47,098 bases of DNA from assembly GCA_002698575.1 (NCBI GenBank), contig NZZG01000156.1, forward strand, positions 1 through 47,098. Direction: 5' to 3'. Below are positions 7,808 to 16,222 of this stretch, one piece after another. This DNA is from Pimelobacter sp. Lineage in GTDB: Bacteria > Actinomycetota > Actinomycetes > Propionibacteriales > Nocardioidaceae. Every line of letters begins with the position of its first letter. The first letter of the stretch is position 1. Below the pieces are notes generated by a model that did not search any database, had not been told where the DNA came from, and worked only from the letters and a program-made list of their open reading frames with translations. The position numbers and the translations under genes are program-made.

Positions 7808-9400
7808 GTGCTCGCCCGGACCCTCGTCGCCCTCGTCGCGGGTGCGGTGCTCTCGTTGGCCTTCGAGCCGGTCGCGATCGCCTACCTGATGCCGCTGTCC
7901 CTGGCTGCGCTCGCGCTGACGACGCGCGGCCTGCGCGCCCGCTCCGGATTCCTGGTGGGGCTCGCCTTCGGGATCGGCTTCTACTTCCCGCACATCTCCT
8001 GGATGAGCTCCTCCATCGGCGCGGCCGCGTGGGTCTCCCTCGCCGGCATCGAGGCCCTCTTCCACGGTCTCTTCGGTGCCGCGGCCGCCGTGCTGCACCG
8101 TCTCCGGGCCTGGCCCTTCTGGCTGGCCGGTGCCTGGCTGACGATGGAGTTCACCCGCTCCACGTGGCCCTTCAGCGGGATGCCGTGGGGCCGGCTCGGC
8201 TTCGGCGTCGTCGACACACCGCTGGCGCCCGCGCTGGCCTACGTCGGGGTCAACGGCGTCTCGCTGATCGTGGCCACCATCGGCTTCGTCGTGGCCAGGC
8301 TCCTCCTCGCGGCACCCGGGGACGAGCGGCTCTACGCCGCCGTCGGCCTGGTGGGTCTGACCTCGGTGGCCGTGGTGCCGTCCGTGGTGCCGTGGACGCT
8401 GCCCACCCGTGCCCAGACCACGGTGGCCGCGGTCCAGGGCGACGTGCCGGGAGCCGGCAACGACATCCTCGAGGACTTCCGCGGCGTCACCCAGAACCAC
8501 GTCGACGCCACCGTCGCACTGGCCAGGGACGTGACCGAGGGCCTGCGTCCCCGACCCGACTTCGTGGTCTGGCCCGAGAACTCGACGGCCGTGGACCCGT
8601 TCGAGGACGCCTCCACCAACGCCCAGATCGAGACCGCCGTGGCCGCGATCGGCGTGCCGATCATGGTCGGCGCCATCGTCGACGACGGACCCGACCACAT
8701 CCTCAACCAGGGCATCGTGTGGGACCCCGAGACCGGTGCGGGGGAGCGGTACACCAAGCGACACCCGGTGCCGATGGGCGAGTACATCCCGTTCCGCAGC
8801 GTCTTCGAGTGGGCCGGCCTGACCGAGAGCGGCCAGCTGGCTCGCATCGGCCGAGACATGCGCAGCGGCGAGCGCACCATGCCGCTGGAGGTCGCCGGCG
8901 TGCCGGTGGCGGACTCGATCTGCTTCGACATCGCCTACGACGACGGCCTGGCGGTCCAGCAGGAGAACGGCGCCGAGCTGCTCACCGTGCAGACCAGCAA
9001 CGCAAGCTTCATCTTCACCGACCAGATCGAGCAGCAGTTCGCGATGACCCGTGCCCGCGCGGTCGAGAGCGGCAAGTACGTCGTGGTCGCGGCCACCAAC
9101 GGTGTCTCCGGGGTGATCGCCCCCGACGGCACCGTGGTCGACCGCACCCAGCGACTGACCCAGGAGGTGCTCGTCGAGACCGTCGACCTGCGCACCGGCC
9201 TCACGCCGGGTGTCCGCGTCGGTGGCGTCCTTCCGCTGTTGAGCGCGCTGTCGAGCGCCGTTGGGCTGCTGTTGGGGATCCGCGCCTATCGTGGCGCGCT
9301 CACCGAGCCCCGCAACGGCTCCCTGACGAGACGACGGACACGACGACGTGATGGACGCGACGAGCTGCACGAGGCCGGTTCCGGCGCCGGAGACCGGTGA
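7808..9400 (+). CDS. lnt: Apolipoprotein N-acyltransferase
   Basis: Lnt N-acylates the diacylglyceryl cysteine of lipoproteins at the membrane. The 530-residue product has a run of hydrophobic helices in the first 190 residues and then a nitrilase-type domain. The catalytic triad is E257 in VVWPENST, K317 in YTKRHPVPMGE and C372 in DSICFD, equivalent to E267-K335-C387 of E. coli. The frame is open upstream to about 7664, but family similarity begins at VLARTLVALV, so I use the GTG at 7808. The next gene, a polyprenol-phosphate mannosyltransferase, overlaps its 3' end by about 50 bp; in Mycobacterium tuberculosis these two activities are fused in one protein (Ppm1), so the pairing is expected. 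Confidence 0.92.
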   Translation: MLARTLVALVAGAVLSLAFEPVAIAYLMPLSLAALALTTRGLRARSGFLVGLAFGIGFYFPHISWMSSSIGAAAWVSLAGIEALFHGLFGAAAAVLHRLRAWPFWLAGAWLTMEFTRSTWPFSGMPWGRLGFGVVDTPLAPALAYVGVNGVSLIVATIGFVVARLLLAAPGDERLYAAVGLVGLTSVAVVPSVVPWTLPTRAQTTVAAVQGDVPGAGNDILEDFRGVTQNHVDATVALARDVTEGLRPRPDFVVWPENSTAVDPFEDASTNAQIETAVAAIGVPIMVGAIVDDGPDHILNQGIVWDPETGAGERYTKRHPVPMGEYIPFRSVFEWAGLTESGQLARIGRDMRSGERTMPLEVAGVPVADSICFDIAYDDGLAVQQENGAELLTVQTSNASFIFTDQIEQQFAMTRARAVESGKYVVVAATNGVSGVIAPDGTVVDRTQRLTQEVLVETVDLRTGLTPGVRVGGVLPLLSALSSAVGLLLGIRAYRGALTEPRNGSLTRRRTRRRDGRDELHEAGSGAGDR

Positions 9401-10181
9401 CCCGGTGCCCCGCACCGTGATGGTCGTGCCGACCTACAACGAGGCCGACAACCTCGCGTGGATCGTGCAGCGGCTGCGCGATGCCCAGCCGCTGGTGGAC
9501 GTGCTCGTGGTCGACGACGAGTCGCCCGACGGGACGGGCCGCATCGCCGACGGCCTCGCTGCCACCGACCCGGCGGTGCACGTCCTGCACCGCAGCGCGA
9601 AGGGCGGGCTGGGGGCGGCCTACCTGGCCGGGTTCGCCTGGGCACTCGCCGAGGGCTACGACGTCATCGGCGAGATGGACGCGGACGGCTCGCACCAGCC
9701 CGAGCAGCTCGGCAGGCTGATCGCCGCCCTGGACGGCGCCGACCTGGTGATCGGGTCGCGCTGGGTGCCCGGAGGCTCCGTGGTCAACTGGCCGGTACGC
9801 CGCGAGCTGCTCTCGCGCGGCGGGAACCGTTACGTCCGTCTCCTGCTGGGCATCGAGGTGCGCGACGCCACGGCCGGCTTCCGGCTCTTCCGGCGCACCA
9901 CCCTGGAGAAGATCGAGCTGGACCAGGTCCGCTCGACCGGCTACGTCTTCCAGACCGACCTCGTCTGGCGCACCCTGCACCGCGGGCTGGTGGTGCGCGA
10001 GGTGCCGATCGAGTTCGTCGAGCGGGTGCGGGGCGACTCCAAGATGAGTGGGGCCGTGGCGGGGGAGTCGCTGCGGCGGATCACCCAGTGGGGCCTGCGC
10101 GAGCGGCTCGAGCAGATGCGCCGGGCCCGGTCCCGGCGAAGCCTGCGCACGGCCGCGGCGCACGGGCGCGAACTACAGTAG
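9348..10181 (+). CDS. Polyprenol-phosphate mannosyltransferase (GT2)
   Basis: This GT2 family enzyme transfers mannose from GDP-mannose to polyprenyl phosphate, supplying the lipid-linked mannose for lipoglycans and protein O-mannosylation (Ppm1 / dolichol-phosphate mannose synthase type). The 277-residue product shows VVPTYNEADN near 27-36, VVDDESPDGT near 54-63 and the metal-binding DxD in GEMDADGSHQ. It ends in an R-rich tail without membrane helices, as in the soluble catalytic domain of mycobacterial Ppm1. The start is GTG 9348 or the directly following ATG 9351, inside the end of lnt; a start at GTG 9405 just after the lnt stop is possible. It is co-directional with lnt and fxsA. Confidence 0.88.
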   Translation: MMDATSCTRPVPAPETGDPVPRTVMVVPTYNEADNLAWIVQRLRDAQPLVDVLVVDDESPDGTGRIADGLAATDPAVHVLHRSAKGGLGAAYLAGFAWALAEGYDVIGEMDADGSHQPEQLGRLIAALDGADLVIGSRWVPGGSVVNWPVRRELLSRGGNRYVRLLLGIEVRDATAGFRLFRRTTLEKIELDQVRSTGYVFQTDLVWRTLHRGLVVREVPIEFVERVRGDSKMSGAVAGESLRRITQWGLRERLEQMRRARSRRSLRTAAAHGRELQ

Positions 10182-10185
10182 GACC

Positions 10186-10656
10186 ATGGCTCGTCGTCGA
10201 CCCGTCGGTTGGTTCCTGCTCATCGCGTTCGTCGTCGTGCCGATCGTCGAGATCTACGTCCTGATCCAGGTCGGTCAGGTGATCGGTCCCTGGTGGACCA
10301 TCCTGCTGCTCATCGCCGACAGCGCCCTGGGCTCGTGGCTGATCAAGCGCGAGGGTGGCCGGGCCTGGCGCGCGCTGCGCTCGGCCCTGGAGAGTGGGCG
10401 GATGCCGGCCGACGAGCTGGTCGACGGCGCCCTGATCCTCATCGGCGGCACCCTGATGCTCAGCCCGGGCTTCGTCCTCGACGTGCTCGGGGTCCTGCTG
10501 ATCCTGCCGTTCACCCGACCGCTGTTCCGCGGGGTGCTGGCCAAGGTCGTCTCACGTCGTCTCACGGTGTTCGGTCCGATGGGTGCCGGACACGCAACAC
10601 GCCCCGGACCCGGGTCCGAGGGACCCGTGATCCGGGGCGAGGTGGTCGACGACTAG
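10186..10656 (+). CDS. fxsA: FxsA family membrane protein
   Basis: The 156-residue product matches the FxsA family of small cytoplasmic-membrane proteins, known in E. coli for relieving F-plasmid exclusion of phage T7; the cellular role in actinobacteria is unknown. Visible are helices at about 8-25 (WFLLIAFVVVPIVEIYVLI) and 32-48, the soluble motif LIKREGGRAWRAL, and a helix pair around residues 83-110 with the family segment GALILIGGTLMLSPGF. The ATG at 10186 is 4 bp after the preceding stop, with AGTAGGA as ribosome site. It converges on rbpA with a 16-bp gap. Confidence 0.85.
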   Translation: MARRRPVGWFLLIAFVVVPIVEIYVLIQVGQVIGPWWTILLLIADSALGSWLIKREGGRAWRALRSALESGRMPADELVDGALILIGGTLMLSPGFVLDVLGVLLILPFTRPLFRGVLAKVVSRRLTVFGPMGAGHATRPGPGSEGPVIRGEVVDD

Positions 10657-10672
10657 CCGAGGCCGAGGGGGC

Positions 10673-11053
10673 TCAGGCGGTCGCGCGCCGCTTCTTGGAA
10701 CGGTGCAGGTGCGCCGGGCCGATCTGGCCCCCGCGCAGCAGGTCGAGCCGCTCCTTGAGGATGTCCTCGAGCTCCTTCTCCGAACGACGCTCGAGCAGCA
10801 TGTCCCAGTGGGTGCGGACCGGCTTCTCGGCCTTCTCCTCCTTCTGGATGCCGGCGGTGCTGAGCCCCTCGGCCCCGCAGCGCGGGCACTCCCAGACAGC
10901 AGGGATGTCCGCCTCGACCGACATCGTGATCTCGAACTCGTGTGCCTGTGGGCAGCGGTAGCCGACCTGCTGACGAGCGGCGAACTCGATGCCGCGCTCA
11001 TCCTCGAAACTCTGGCCTCCGAGCCGTGCGCCACGCAAAGTGCGCTCTGCCAT
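10673..11053 (-). CDS. rbpA: RNA polymerase-binding protein RbpA
   Basis: RbpA is the actinobacterial transcription factor that binds the principal sigma factor and RNA polymerase and stabilises open complexes. The 126-residue product starts MAERTLRGARLGGQSFEDE, has a zinc-binding core with CPQAHEFE and CPRCG (C34, H38, C56, C59 region) and ends with the sigma-interaction segment RTHWDMLLERRSEKELEDIL plus a basic tail. The ATG at 11053 has GGAGGTG just upstream. Its upstream sequence carries a good SigR-type promoter, matching the known SigR control of rbpA in Streptomyces coelicolor. Confidence 0.95.
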   Translation of the reverse strand: MAERTLRGARLGGQSFEDERGIEFAARQQVGYRCPQAHEFEITMSVEADIPAVWECPRCGAEGLSTAGIQKEEKAEKPVRTHWDMLLERRSEKELEDILKERLDLLRGGQIGPAHLHRSKKRRATA

Positions 11054-11115
11054 GAGGCACCTCCAAACTGTGTCCGCGTGGTCTGTGGACGGGCGGGTGC
11101 GCCCGTACATCTCTC

Positions 11116-11141
11116 AACGTTACCCACTTCTCCAAGATTCC
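11116..11141 (-). promoter_or_regulatory. SigR-type ECF promoter for rbpA
   Basis: Read on the minus strand, GGAAT (11141-11137) is followed after exactly 18 bases by GTT (11118-11116), the GGAAT-N18-GTT consensus of SigR / SigH family thiol-stress promoters. It sits about 63 bp upstream of the rbpA start. In S. coelicolor rbpA is a SigR target, so the match is biologically consistent. The anti-sigma and sigma genes are not in the window. Confidence 0.7.
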
Positions 11142-11146
11142 ACGCC

Positions 11147-12535
11147 TCAGAAGGCGCGCGGCACCTCGTTGCCGGCCTCCCGGATCCCTCGCTCGGCGTC
11201 GAGCCGGAGCAGGAACACCGCTCCGATCGCGAAGAAGGCGATCAGGGCCAGGAGCGCGGGCCGGTAGCTTCCCGTGACCTGGAAGACGATGCCGAAGGTG
11301 AGCGTGCCGAGCCACGACGTACCGCGCTCGCAGGCGTTGTAGAGCGCGAAGTACTCGCCCTCACGGCCCCGGGGGATGAGCAGGCTGAAGAACGAGCGCG
11401 CCAGCGCCTGGGTGCCCCCCAGCACCAGGCCGATGCCGACGGCCACCAGCACGAAGAGCGGGACGTTGCGCTCCGGCAGGAAGAAGGCCAGCACGACGAT
11501 GCCGATCCAGGTGAACGTGCCCCACAGGATGGGGCGGTAGCTGCCGTAGCGCGCCGCGATCCGGCCGAACAGCAGCGCACCGCCGAAGGCGACGAACTGG
11601 ATCAGCAGGATGGTCCCGATCAGCACGCTGGTGTCGAACTTCAGCGTCTTCTCCCCATAGGTGGACGCGGCGTAGATCACGGTCTGGATGCCGTCGTTGA
11701 AAAAGAGGTACGCCGCCAGGAAGGTCAGCGTCATCGGGTAGTTCCGCAGGTCCTTGAGGGTGCGGAACAGCTGGCCGAAGCTGCGGGAGAGGAGCCCACC
11801 CTCGACGGCGACGACGGCCACCGGAGGTCGGTTGCGCAGCCGGAGGAACGGGATCAGGGTGAAGCCCGCCCACCACAGGGCGGCGGAGAGCAGCGAGATC
11901 CGCACCGCCATCTCACGGTCGAGGCCGAAGAGGTCGTTGCCCTGCACCAGCACCAGGTTGACCAGCAGCAGGGTCCCGCCTCCGAGGTAGCCGAAGGCCC
12001 AACCCCGCGAGGAGACGTGGTCGCGCTCGTCCTCGGTCGAGATGTCGACGAGGATGGCCGAGTAGCTGACCAGGGAGCAGCCGGCCAGGACACTGCTGAC
12101 CACGACCGCAACCGCACCGACCTGCCACTGGTCGCCCCGCAGGAAGAAGAGCAGCGAGGCCGATGCCGCCCCGGCCCACGCGAACCCCGCCATGTGCATC
12201 TTCTTGCGCGCCGAGCGGTCCACCACCGCGCCGACGACCGGGAGCACGAAGGCGCTGGTGATGGTGGCGAAGCTGGTCAGGTAGAACGGCAGCGACCCGG
12301 GGGAGACCGCGATCCCCAGCAGGCTCAGGGTCCGGGTGCAGCCCTCGACCTCGTCGCCGCACCCGGCAGCCCGACCGGCGACCGTGGCCATGTACGGCGC
12401 GAAGAGCACGCTCAGCACCGTGGTGAAGTAGGCCGAGTTGGCCCAGTCGTACCAGTACCACGCCTTCTGCTCGTGCGACCGGTTCAGCGGCTCCAGGTCG
12501 GCGACGGGCAGGGGGTCTCGCGGTCCTGCGGTCAT
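11147..12535 (-). CDS. MFS transporter, UMF1 / Atg22-like family
   Basis: The 462-residue product is a 12-helix major facilitator of the UMF1 type, the bacterial family related to the yeast vacuolar effluxer Atg22. The family N-terminus EQKAWYWYDWANSAYFTTV is evident, followed by a first periplasmic loop with two cysteines (AGCGDEVEGC), the cytoplasmic A-motif-like DRSARKKMHMAG after helix 3, and a mid-loop around residues 210-235. The ATG at 12535 overlaps the stop of the upstream glycerophosphodiester phosphodiesterase gene (ATGA), so the two are coupled. The substrate is unknown; a breakdown product of phospholipid head groups would suit the pairing, but that is only context. Confidence 0.85.
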   Translation of the reverse strand: MTAGPRDPLPVADLEPLNRSHEQKAWYWYDWANSAYFTTVLSVLFAPYMATVAGRAAGCGDEVEGCTRTLSLLGIAVSPGSLPFYLTSFATITSAFVLPVVGAVVDRSARKKMHMAGFAWAGAASASLLFFLRGDQWQVGAVAVVVSSVLAGCSLVSYSAILVDISTEDERDHVSSRGWAFGYLGGGTLLLVNLVLVQGNDLFGLDREMAVRISLLSAALWWAGFTLIPFLRLRNRPPVAVVAVEGGLLSRSFGQLFRTLKDLRNYPMTLTFLAAYLFFNDGIQTVIYAASTYGEKTLKFDTSVLIGTILLIQFVAFGGALLFGRIAARYGSYRPILWGTFTWIGIVVLAFFLPERNVPLFVLVAVGIGLVLGGTQALARSFFSLLIPRGREGEYFALYNACERGTSWLGTLTFGIVFQVTGSYRPALLALIAFFAIGAVFLLRLDAERGIREAGNEVPRAF

Positions 12536-13341
12536 GTCGTGGTCTCCCTCCACCGACCGTCCTCGACGAGGACGGCCCTCAACACGTCCGTGCGATCGGT
12601 GAACAGTCCGTCGATCCCCCGGTCGAGGAGCTGACGGATCTCCTCGGGGGTGTCGATGGTCCACACGTGGACGTGCTTGCCCACCGCGTGCGCACGCCGT
12701 ACGAGTCTGGGGGAAGCGACCCTGAGCCCGTGGCGGAAGTGCGGAATCTGCAGGGCGTCGCAGCCAGCCGTGGCGCGCCGTACGGCGCCCAGGCCGGGGG
12801 CAGCGAGGACGGCGCCGACCTCGGCGGGGGTGGCGGACGTCGCCACCCGGCCCCGCGTCAGGCGCCGGAACTCCCGCATCCGGGGGGTCGAGAACGAGCC
12901 GACGAGCACGCGGTCCCACGCGCCGCGCGCAGCCACGAAGTCGGCCAGGGCCCGCGGCGAGCCCTCGGACTTCAGGTCGATGTTGAAGCGGGCCCGCGGG
13001 AAGGCGTCGAAGAGGTCCTCGAGACGGGGGATCTCCTCCCGGCCGCCCACCCGCACCTCGCGCACGTGCGCGTAGGGCAGGCGCCGGATGCTGCCGGACT
13101 CGTCGGTCAGGCGGTCCAGCTCGTCGTCGTGGAACGCCACCAGGACCCCGTCCGAGGTGACCTGGGCGTCGGTCTCCAGGTAGTCGTAGCCCAGCCCGAC
13201 GGCGTGCTCGAACGCGGCGAGGGTGTTCTCCAGGCCGGCGATCGCGGGCGGCGATCCACCGCGATGGGCCATCGCCAGCACGGAGCCCGGTTGCTCGAGC
13301 ACCGCGTCGAGGTACGGGCGCCCGGTGCGCGGGGACGTCAC
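12532..13341 (-). CDS. Glycerophosphodiester phosphodiesterase
   Basis: GDPD enzymes hydrolyse glycerophosphodiesters to glycerol-3-phosphate and an alcohol. The product shows the family set AHRGG near the N-terminus, ENTLAAFEHAV, the metal-binding ETDAQVTSDG, the catalytic FHDDELDRLTD, and NIDLKSE, VWTIDTPEEI and GLFTDRTD further on. No signal peptide is visible, so a cytoplasmic site is likely. I use the GTG at 13341, 4 bp after the stop of the murA-like gene; a longer form from 13377 would overlap that gene by 32 bp. About 269 residues. The stop overlaps the MFS start. Confidence 0.88.
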   Translation of the reverse strand: MTSPRTGRPYLDAVLEQPGSVLAMAHRGGSPPAIAGLENTLAAFEHAVGLGYDYLETDAQVTSDGVLVAFHDDELDRLTDESGSIRRLPYAHVREVRVGGREEIPRLEDLFDAFPRARFNIDLKSEGSPRALADFVAARGAWDRVLVGSFSTPRMREFRRLTRGRVATSATPAEVGAVLAAPGLGAVRRATAGCDALQIPHFRHGLRVASPRLVRRAHAVGKHVHVWTIDTPEEIRQLLDRGIDGLFTDRTDVLRAVLVEDGRWRETTT

Positions 13342-13345
13342 GGGA

Positions 13346-14872
13346 TCAGATGTCCCGGAACGTCTCGATGTTGGCACCGAGGGTGTTCAGGCGCTCGGCC
13401 AGGTCCTCGTAGCCGCGGTGGATCACGTAGGTGCCTCGGAGCACCGAGGTGCCCTTGGAGGCGAGCATCGCGAGCAGGATGACCACGGCCGGTCGCAGTG
13501 CCGGAGGACAGATCAGCTCGGCCCCCGAGAACGAGGTGGGCCCCTCGATCATCACCCGGTGGGGGTCCAGCAGCTTGACCTGGCCGCCCAGCTTGGTGAG
13601 CTCGGTGAGGTAGATGGCGCGGTTCTCGTAGACCCAGTCGTGCAGGAAGGTCTGGCCCTCGGCCACCGCCGCGATGACGGCGAAGAACGGGAGGTTGTCG
13701 ATGTTGAGCCCGGGGAACGGCATCGGGTGGATCTTGTCGAGCGGTGCGTGCAGCTGCGAGGGCCGCGTCTCGATGTCCACCAGGCGGGTGTGGCCGTTGA
13801 GGGCGACGTACTCCTCGGACTGCTCGTACTGCAGGCCCATCTCGGAGAGCACCGCCAGCTCGATCTCGAGGAACTCGATCGGGGCGCGACGGATCGTGAT
13901 CGACGACTTCGTGACGATGGCTGCGGCCAGGAGCGACATCGCCTCGATCGGGTCCTCGCTGGGGGCGTAGTCGACGTCGACGTCGATGGTCTCCACACCG
14001 GTCACGCGCAGGGTCGTGGTGCCGACGCCCTCGATGTCGACGCCGAGCTTCTGCAGGTAGAAGCACAGGTCCTGGACCATGTAGTTGGACGAGGCGTTGC
14101 GGATCGTGGTCGTCCCGGGGTGCAGCGCCGCGGCCATCAGGGCGTTCTCGGTGACGGTGTCGCCGCGCTCGGTGAGCACGATCGGACGGCCCGGCTCGAT
14201 GGCCCGGTTGACCTGCGCGTGGTACATCCCGTCGGTCGCCTTGACCTCGAGGCCGAACGGGCGCAGGGCCGACATGTGCGGCTCGACGGTGCGGGTGCCG
14301 AGGTTGCACCCCCCGGCGTAGGGCAGGTCGAAGGAGTCCGCCCGGTGGAGCAGCGGCCCGAGGAACATGATCACCGAGCGGGTACGGCGGGCCGCGGCCT
14401 CGTCGATCCGGCTGAGGTCGAGGTCCCTGGGCGGGACGATCTCGAGGTCGTTGTCGTCGTTGAGCCACCTGGTCTGCACGCCGAGGCTCTCGAGGACCTC
14501 GAGCAGCCGGTTGACCTCCTCGATCCGGGCCACCTTGCGCAGCGTCGTCCGGCCCCGGTTGAGCAGGGAGGCGCACAGCAGCGCCACCCCTGCGTTCTTC
14601 GACGTCTTCACGTCGATCGACCCCGAGAGCGTGGTCGGGCCCTGGATCCGCAGGTGCGTCGGGCCGGCGCCGACCGCGACGATCTCGGAGTCCACCGCGG
14701 CGCCGATCCGGGCCAGCATCTCCAGCGACAGGTTCTGGTGCCCCTTCTCGATCCGGTTGATCGCGCTCTGGCTGGTGGAGAGTCGCTCGGCGAGCTGGGA
14801 CTGGGTCAACCCGCGGTGCTTGCGCGCGTCGCGGATGAGGTTGCCGATCCGGCCTTTGTAGTCGTCAGACAT
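13346..14872 (-). CDS. XRE DNA-binding domain fused to MurA-like enolpyruvyl transferase
   Basis: Residues 7-62 form an XRE helix-turn-helix (LIRDARKHRGLTQSQLAERL, then SAINRIEKGHQNLS). Residues 72-508 form a MurA-type fold, the enzyme family that adds enolpyruvate to UDP-GlcNAc in peptidoglycan synthesis. The KN pair for substrate binding is K92-N93 (TSKNAG), and C189 in AGGCNLGTR aligns with catalytic C115 of E. coli MurA. The region of catalytic D305 reads PFPGLNIDNLPFF instead of the usual FPTDxQAQ, so activity on the normal substrate is uncertain. Fusions of this kind are annotated in several actinobacteria, but the purpose is unclear. Start at ATG 14872 (MSDDYKGR); in-frame ATGs at 14890 and 14947 lie in or beyond a palindrome that could be its operator. 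Confidence 0.88.
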   Translation of the reverse strand: MSDDYKGRIGNLIRDARKHRGLTQSQLAERLSTSQSAINRIEKGHQNLSLEMLARIGAAVDSEIVAVGAGPTHLRIQGPTTLSGSIDVKTSKNAGVALLCASLLNRGRTTLRKVARIEEVNRLLEVLESLGVQTRWLNDDNDLEIVPPRDLDLSRIDEAAARRTRSVIMFLGPLLHRADSFDLPYAGGCNLGTRTVEPHMSALRPFGLEVKATDGMYHAQVNRAIEPGRPIVLTERGDTVTENALMAAALHPGTTTIRNASSNYMVQDLCFYLQKLGVDIEGVGTTTLRVTGVETIDVDVDYAPSEDPIEAMSLLAAAIVTKSSITIRRAPIEFLEIELAVLSEMGLQYEQSEEYVALNGHTRLVDIETRPSQLHAPLDKIHPMPFPGLNIDNLPFFAVIAAVAEGQTFLHDWVYENRAIYLTELTKLGGQVKLLDPHRVMIEGPTSFSGAELICPPALRPAVVILLAMLASKGTSVLRGTYVIHRGYEDLAERLNTLGANIETFRDI

Positions 14873-14882
14873 ACCGAAAACG

Positions 14883-14900
14883 TAACTCATATATGAGTTA
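14883..14900. promoter_or_regulatory. Perfect 18-bp palindrome between murA-like gene and dehydrogenase
   Basis: TAACTCATATATGAGTTA is a perfect palindrome in the 65-bp gap between two divergent starts (14872 and 14938). It is strikingly AT-rich for this genome and ends 10 bp before the XRE-MurA start. XRE-family regulators bind short perfect dyads like this, so it is a good candidate for autoregulation by the fused HTH domain and for control of the dehydrogenase gene as well. The TATATG in its middle could also serve as a -10 element. Confidence 0.65.
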
Positions 14901-14937
14901 TTGGGCGATCCCGTGCCGTCCTGACAGGATCGTGTGC

Positions 14938-15954
14938 ATGTTGGCAACCACGATCCACGGCACGCGCGACATCCGCTTCGGCGAGGTCGCCGACCCGACG
15001 CTGCAGGCCCCCACCGACGCGATCGTCAAGGTCACGGCCGGGTGCATCTGCGGTTCCGACCTGTGGCCCTACCGCGGCGAGAACCCGATCACCGCCGGCG
15101 ACACCATCGGCCACGAGTGCGTGGGCGTGGTGGAGGAGGTCGGCTCGGAGGTGTCGTCCTTCAAGTCGGGCGACTTCGTCGTCGTGCCCTTCGACCACTG
15201 CGACAACACGTGTGCGCACTGCCGGGCCGGGATGCAGTCGGCGTGCGTGAACCTCGCGATGACCAGCAGCGGGCAGGGCGAGTACGCCCGGGTCGCTCAG
15301 GCCGACGGCAGCCTCGTCGCCACCCACGGCATGCCGGACCCCTCCATGGTGCCCTCGTTGCTGGCCCTGTCGGACGTGATGCCGACCGGCTGGCACGCCG
15401 CGGTCTCGGCCGGGGTCCGAGAGGGCGGGACGGTGGTCGTCGTGGGTGACGGGGCCGTGGGTCTGTGCGGCGTCCTGGCGGCCGCCACGATGGGTGCCGA
15501 GAAGGTGATCGCGATGTCGCGCCACGAGCCGCGCCAGCAGATCGCGACCTCGTTCGGTGCCACCCACATCGTGGCCGAGCGCGGCAAGGAGGGCGCCGCC
15601 GCCGTCAAGGAGATCACCGGGGGAGTGGGCGCCGACGCGGTGCTCGAGTGCGTCGGCACCGACCAGGCGATGGGGACCGCCTTCGCGGTCGCCCGCCCCG
15701 GCGCGACCGTGGGCTTCGTGGGAGTGCCGCACGGCGTCGAGCTGCCGGTCCGTCGGATGTTCCAGAAGAACGTCGGCCTGGCCGGCGGGATGGCACCGGT
15801 CCGCCGCTACCTGCCCGAGCTGCTCGATCTGGTCACCCAGGGGCGCATCGACCCGGGCCTCGTCTTCGACCTGACCCTGCCGCTGGCACAGGTCGCCGAC
15901 GGCTACATCGCGATGGACGAGCGCCGCGCGATCAAGGTGCTGCTCGAGCCCTGA
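14938..15954 (+). CDS. Zinc-dependent alcohol dehydrogenase (MDR)
   Basis: The 338-residue product is a medium-chain zinc alcohol dehydrogenase. The catalytic-zinc cysteine is in the segment GCICGSDLWPY, GHECVGVVEEVG follows, and four structural-zinc cysteines lie in DHCDNTCAHCRAGMQSAC. The coenzyme loop is VVGDGAVGLCG near residues 168-178. It uses NAD(P)+ to oxidise an unidentified alcohol. I use the ATG at 14938 with AGGA 8 bases upstream; an earlier in-frame ATG at 14893 lies inside the palindrome and gives no family sequence. Its 3' end overlaps a small opposite-strand gene by 52 bp. Confidence 0.9.
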   Translation: MLATTIHGTRDIRFGEVADPTLQAPTDAIVKVTAGCICGSDLWPYRGENPITAGDTIGHECVGVVEEVGSEVSSFKSGDFVVVPFDHCDNTCAHCRAGMQSACVNLAMTSSGQGEYARVAQADGSLVATHGMPDPSMVPSLLALSDVMPTGWHAAVSAGVREGGTVVVVGDGAVGLCGVLAAATMGAEKVIAMSRHEPRQQIATSFGATHIVAERGKEGAAAVKEITGGVGADAVLECVGTDQAMGTAFAVARPGATVGFVGVPHGVELPVRRMFQKNVGLAGGMAPVRRYLPELLDLVTQGRIDPGLVFDLTLPLAQVADGYIAMDERRAIKVLLEP

Positions 15955-16094
15955 GCCGCCGGCGCGAGCTCGGCCGGACGGCACGAGCAGGTCTCCGAGC
16001 ACGCCAGGAACGTGTGCCGTGCGTGCCCGCACCGGGCACAGGGCATGTCGTGCGAGAGGTGGAGGCGCGTGGCCTCGGGAGCGGTGTCGAACAC
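15903..16094 (-). CDS. Small cysteine-rich protein, putative zinc ribbon
   Basis: A 63-codon frame with a GTG start at 16094 and a strong ribosome site, GAAGGAG, seven bases before it. The product has a cysteine/histidine arrangement suggestive of metal binding: MPCARCGHARHTFLACSETC, then one more CxC cysteine. It resembles short conserved actinobacterial proteins of unknown function that I have seen with CxxCGHxxH signatures (recollection, not a search). The last 17 codons run antisense to the end of the dehydrogenase gene and look like read-through composition, so the functional part is probably residues 1-45. Confidence 0.6.
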   Translation of the reverse strand: MFDTAPEATRLHLSHDMPCARCGHARHTFLACSETCSCRPAELAPAAQGSSSTLIARRSSIAM

Positions 16095-16222
16095 GAGAGT
16101 CTCCTTCTCGGGTGTGTCCCGACCGTAGGCGCCGGCAAGCCGGGACGTGGCCGATTCGTCCGGGATGGCCCGTGGTGACTAGGAGGTCTGTCCGAGTGGT
16201 CAGGCGCCGAGGTGGTGGCGCA

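Noticed and set aside
14893..14937. Upstream ATG start for the alcohol dehydrogenase at 14893
   Set aside because: It lies inside the palindrome, lacks a ribosome site and adds residues unlike the family; the ATG at 14938 has AGGA at good spacing.
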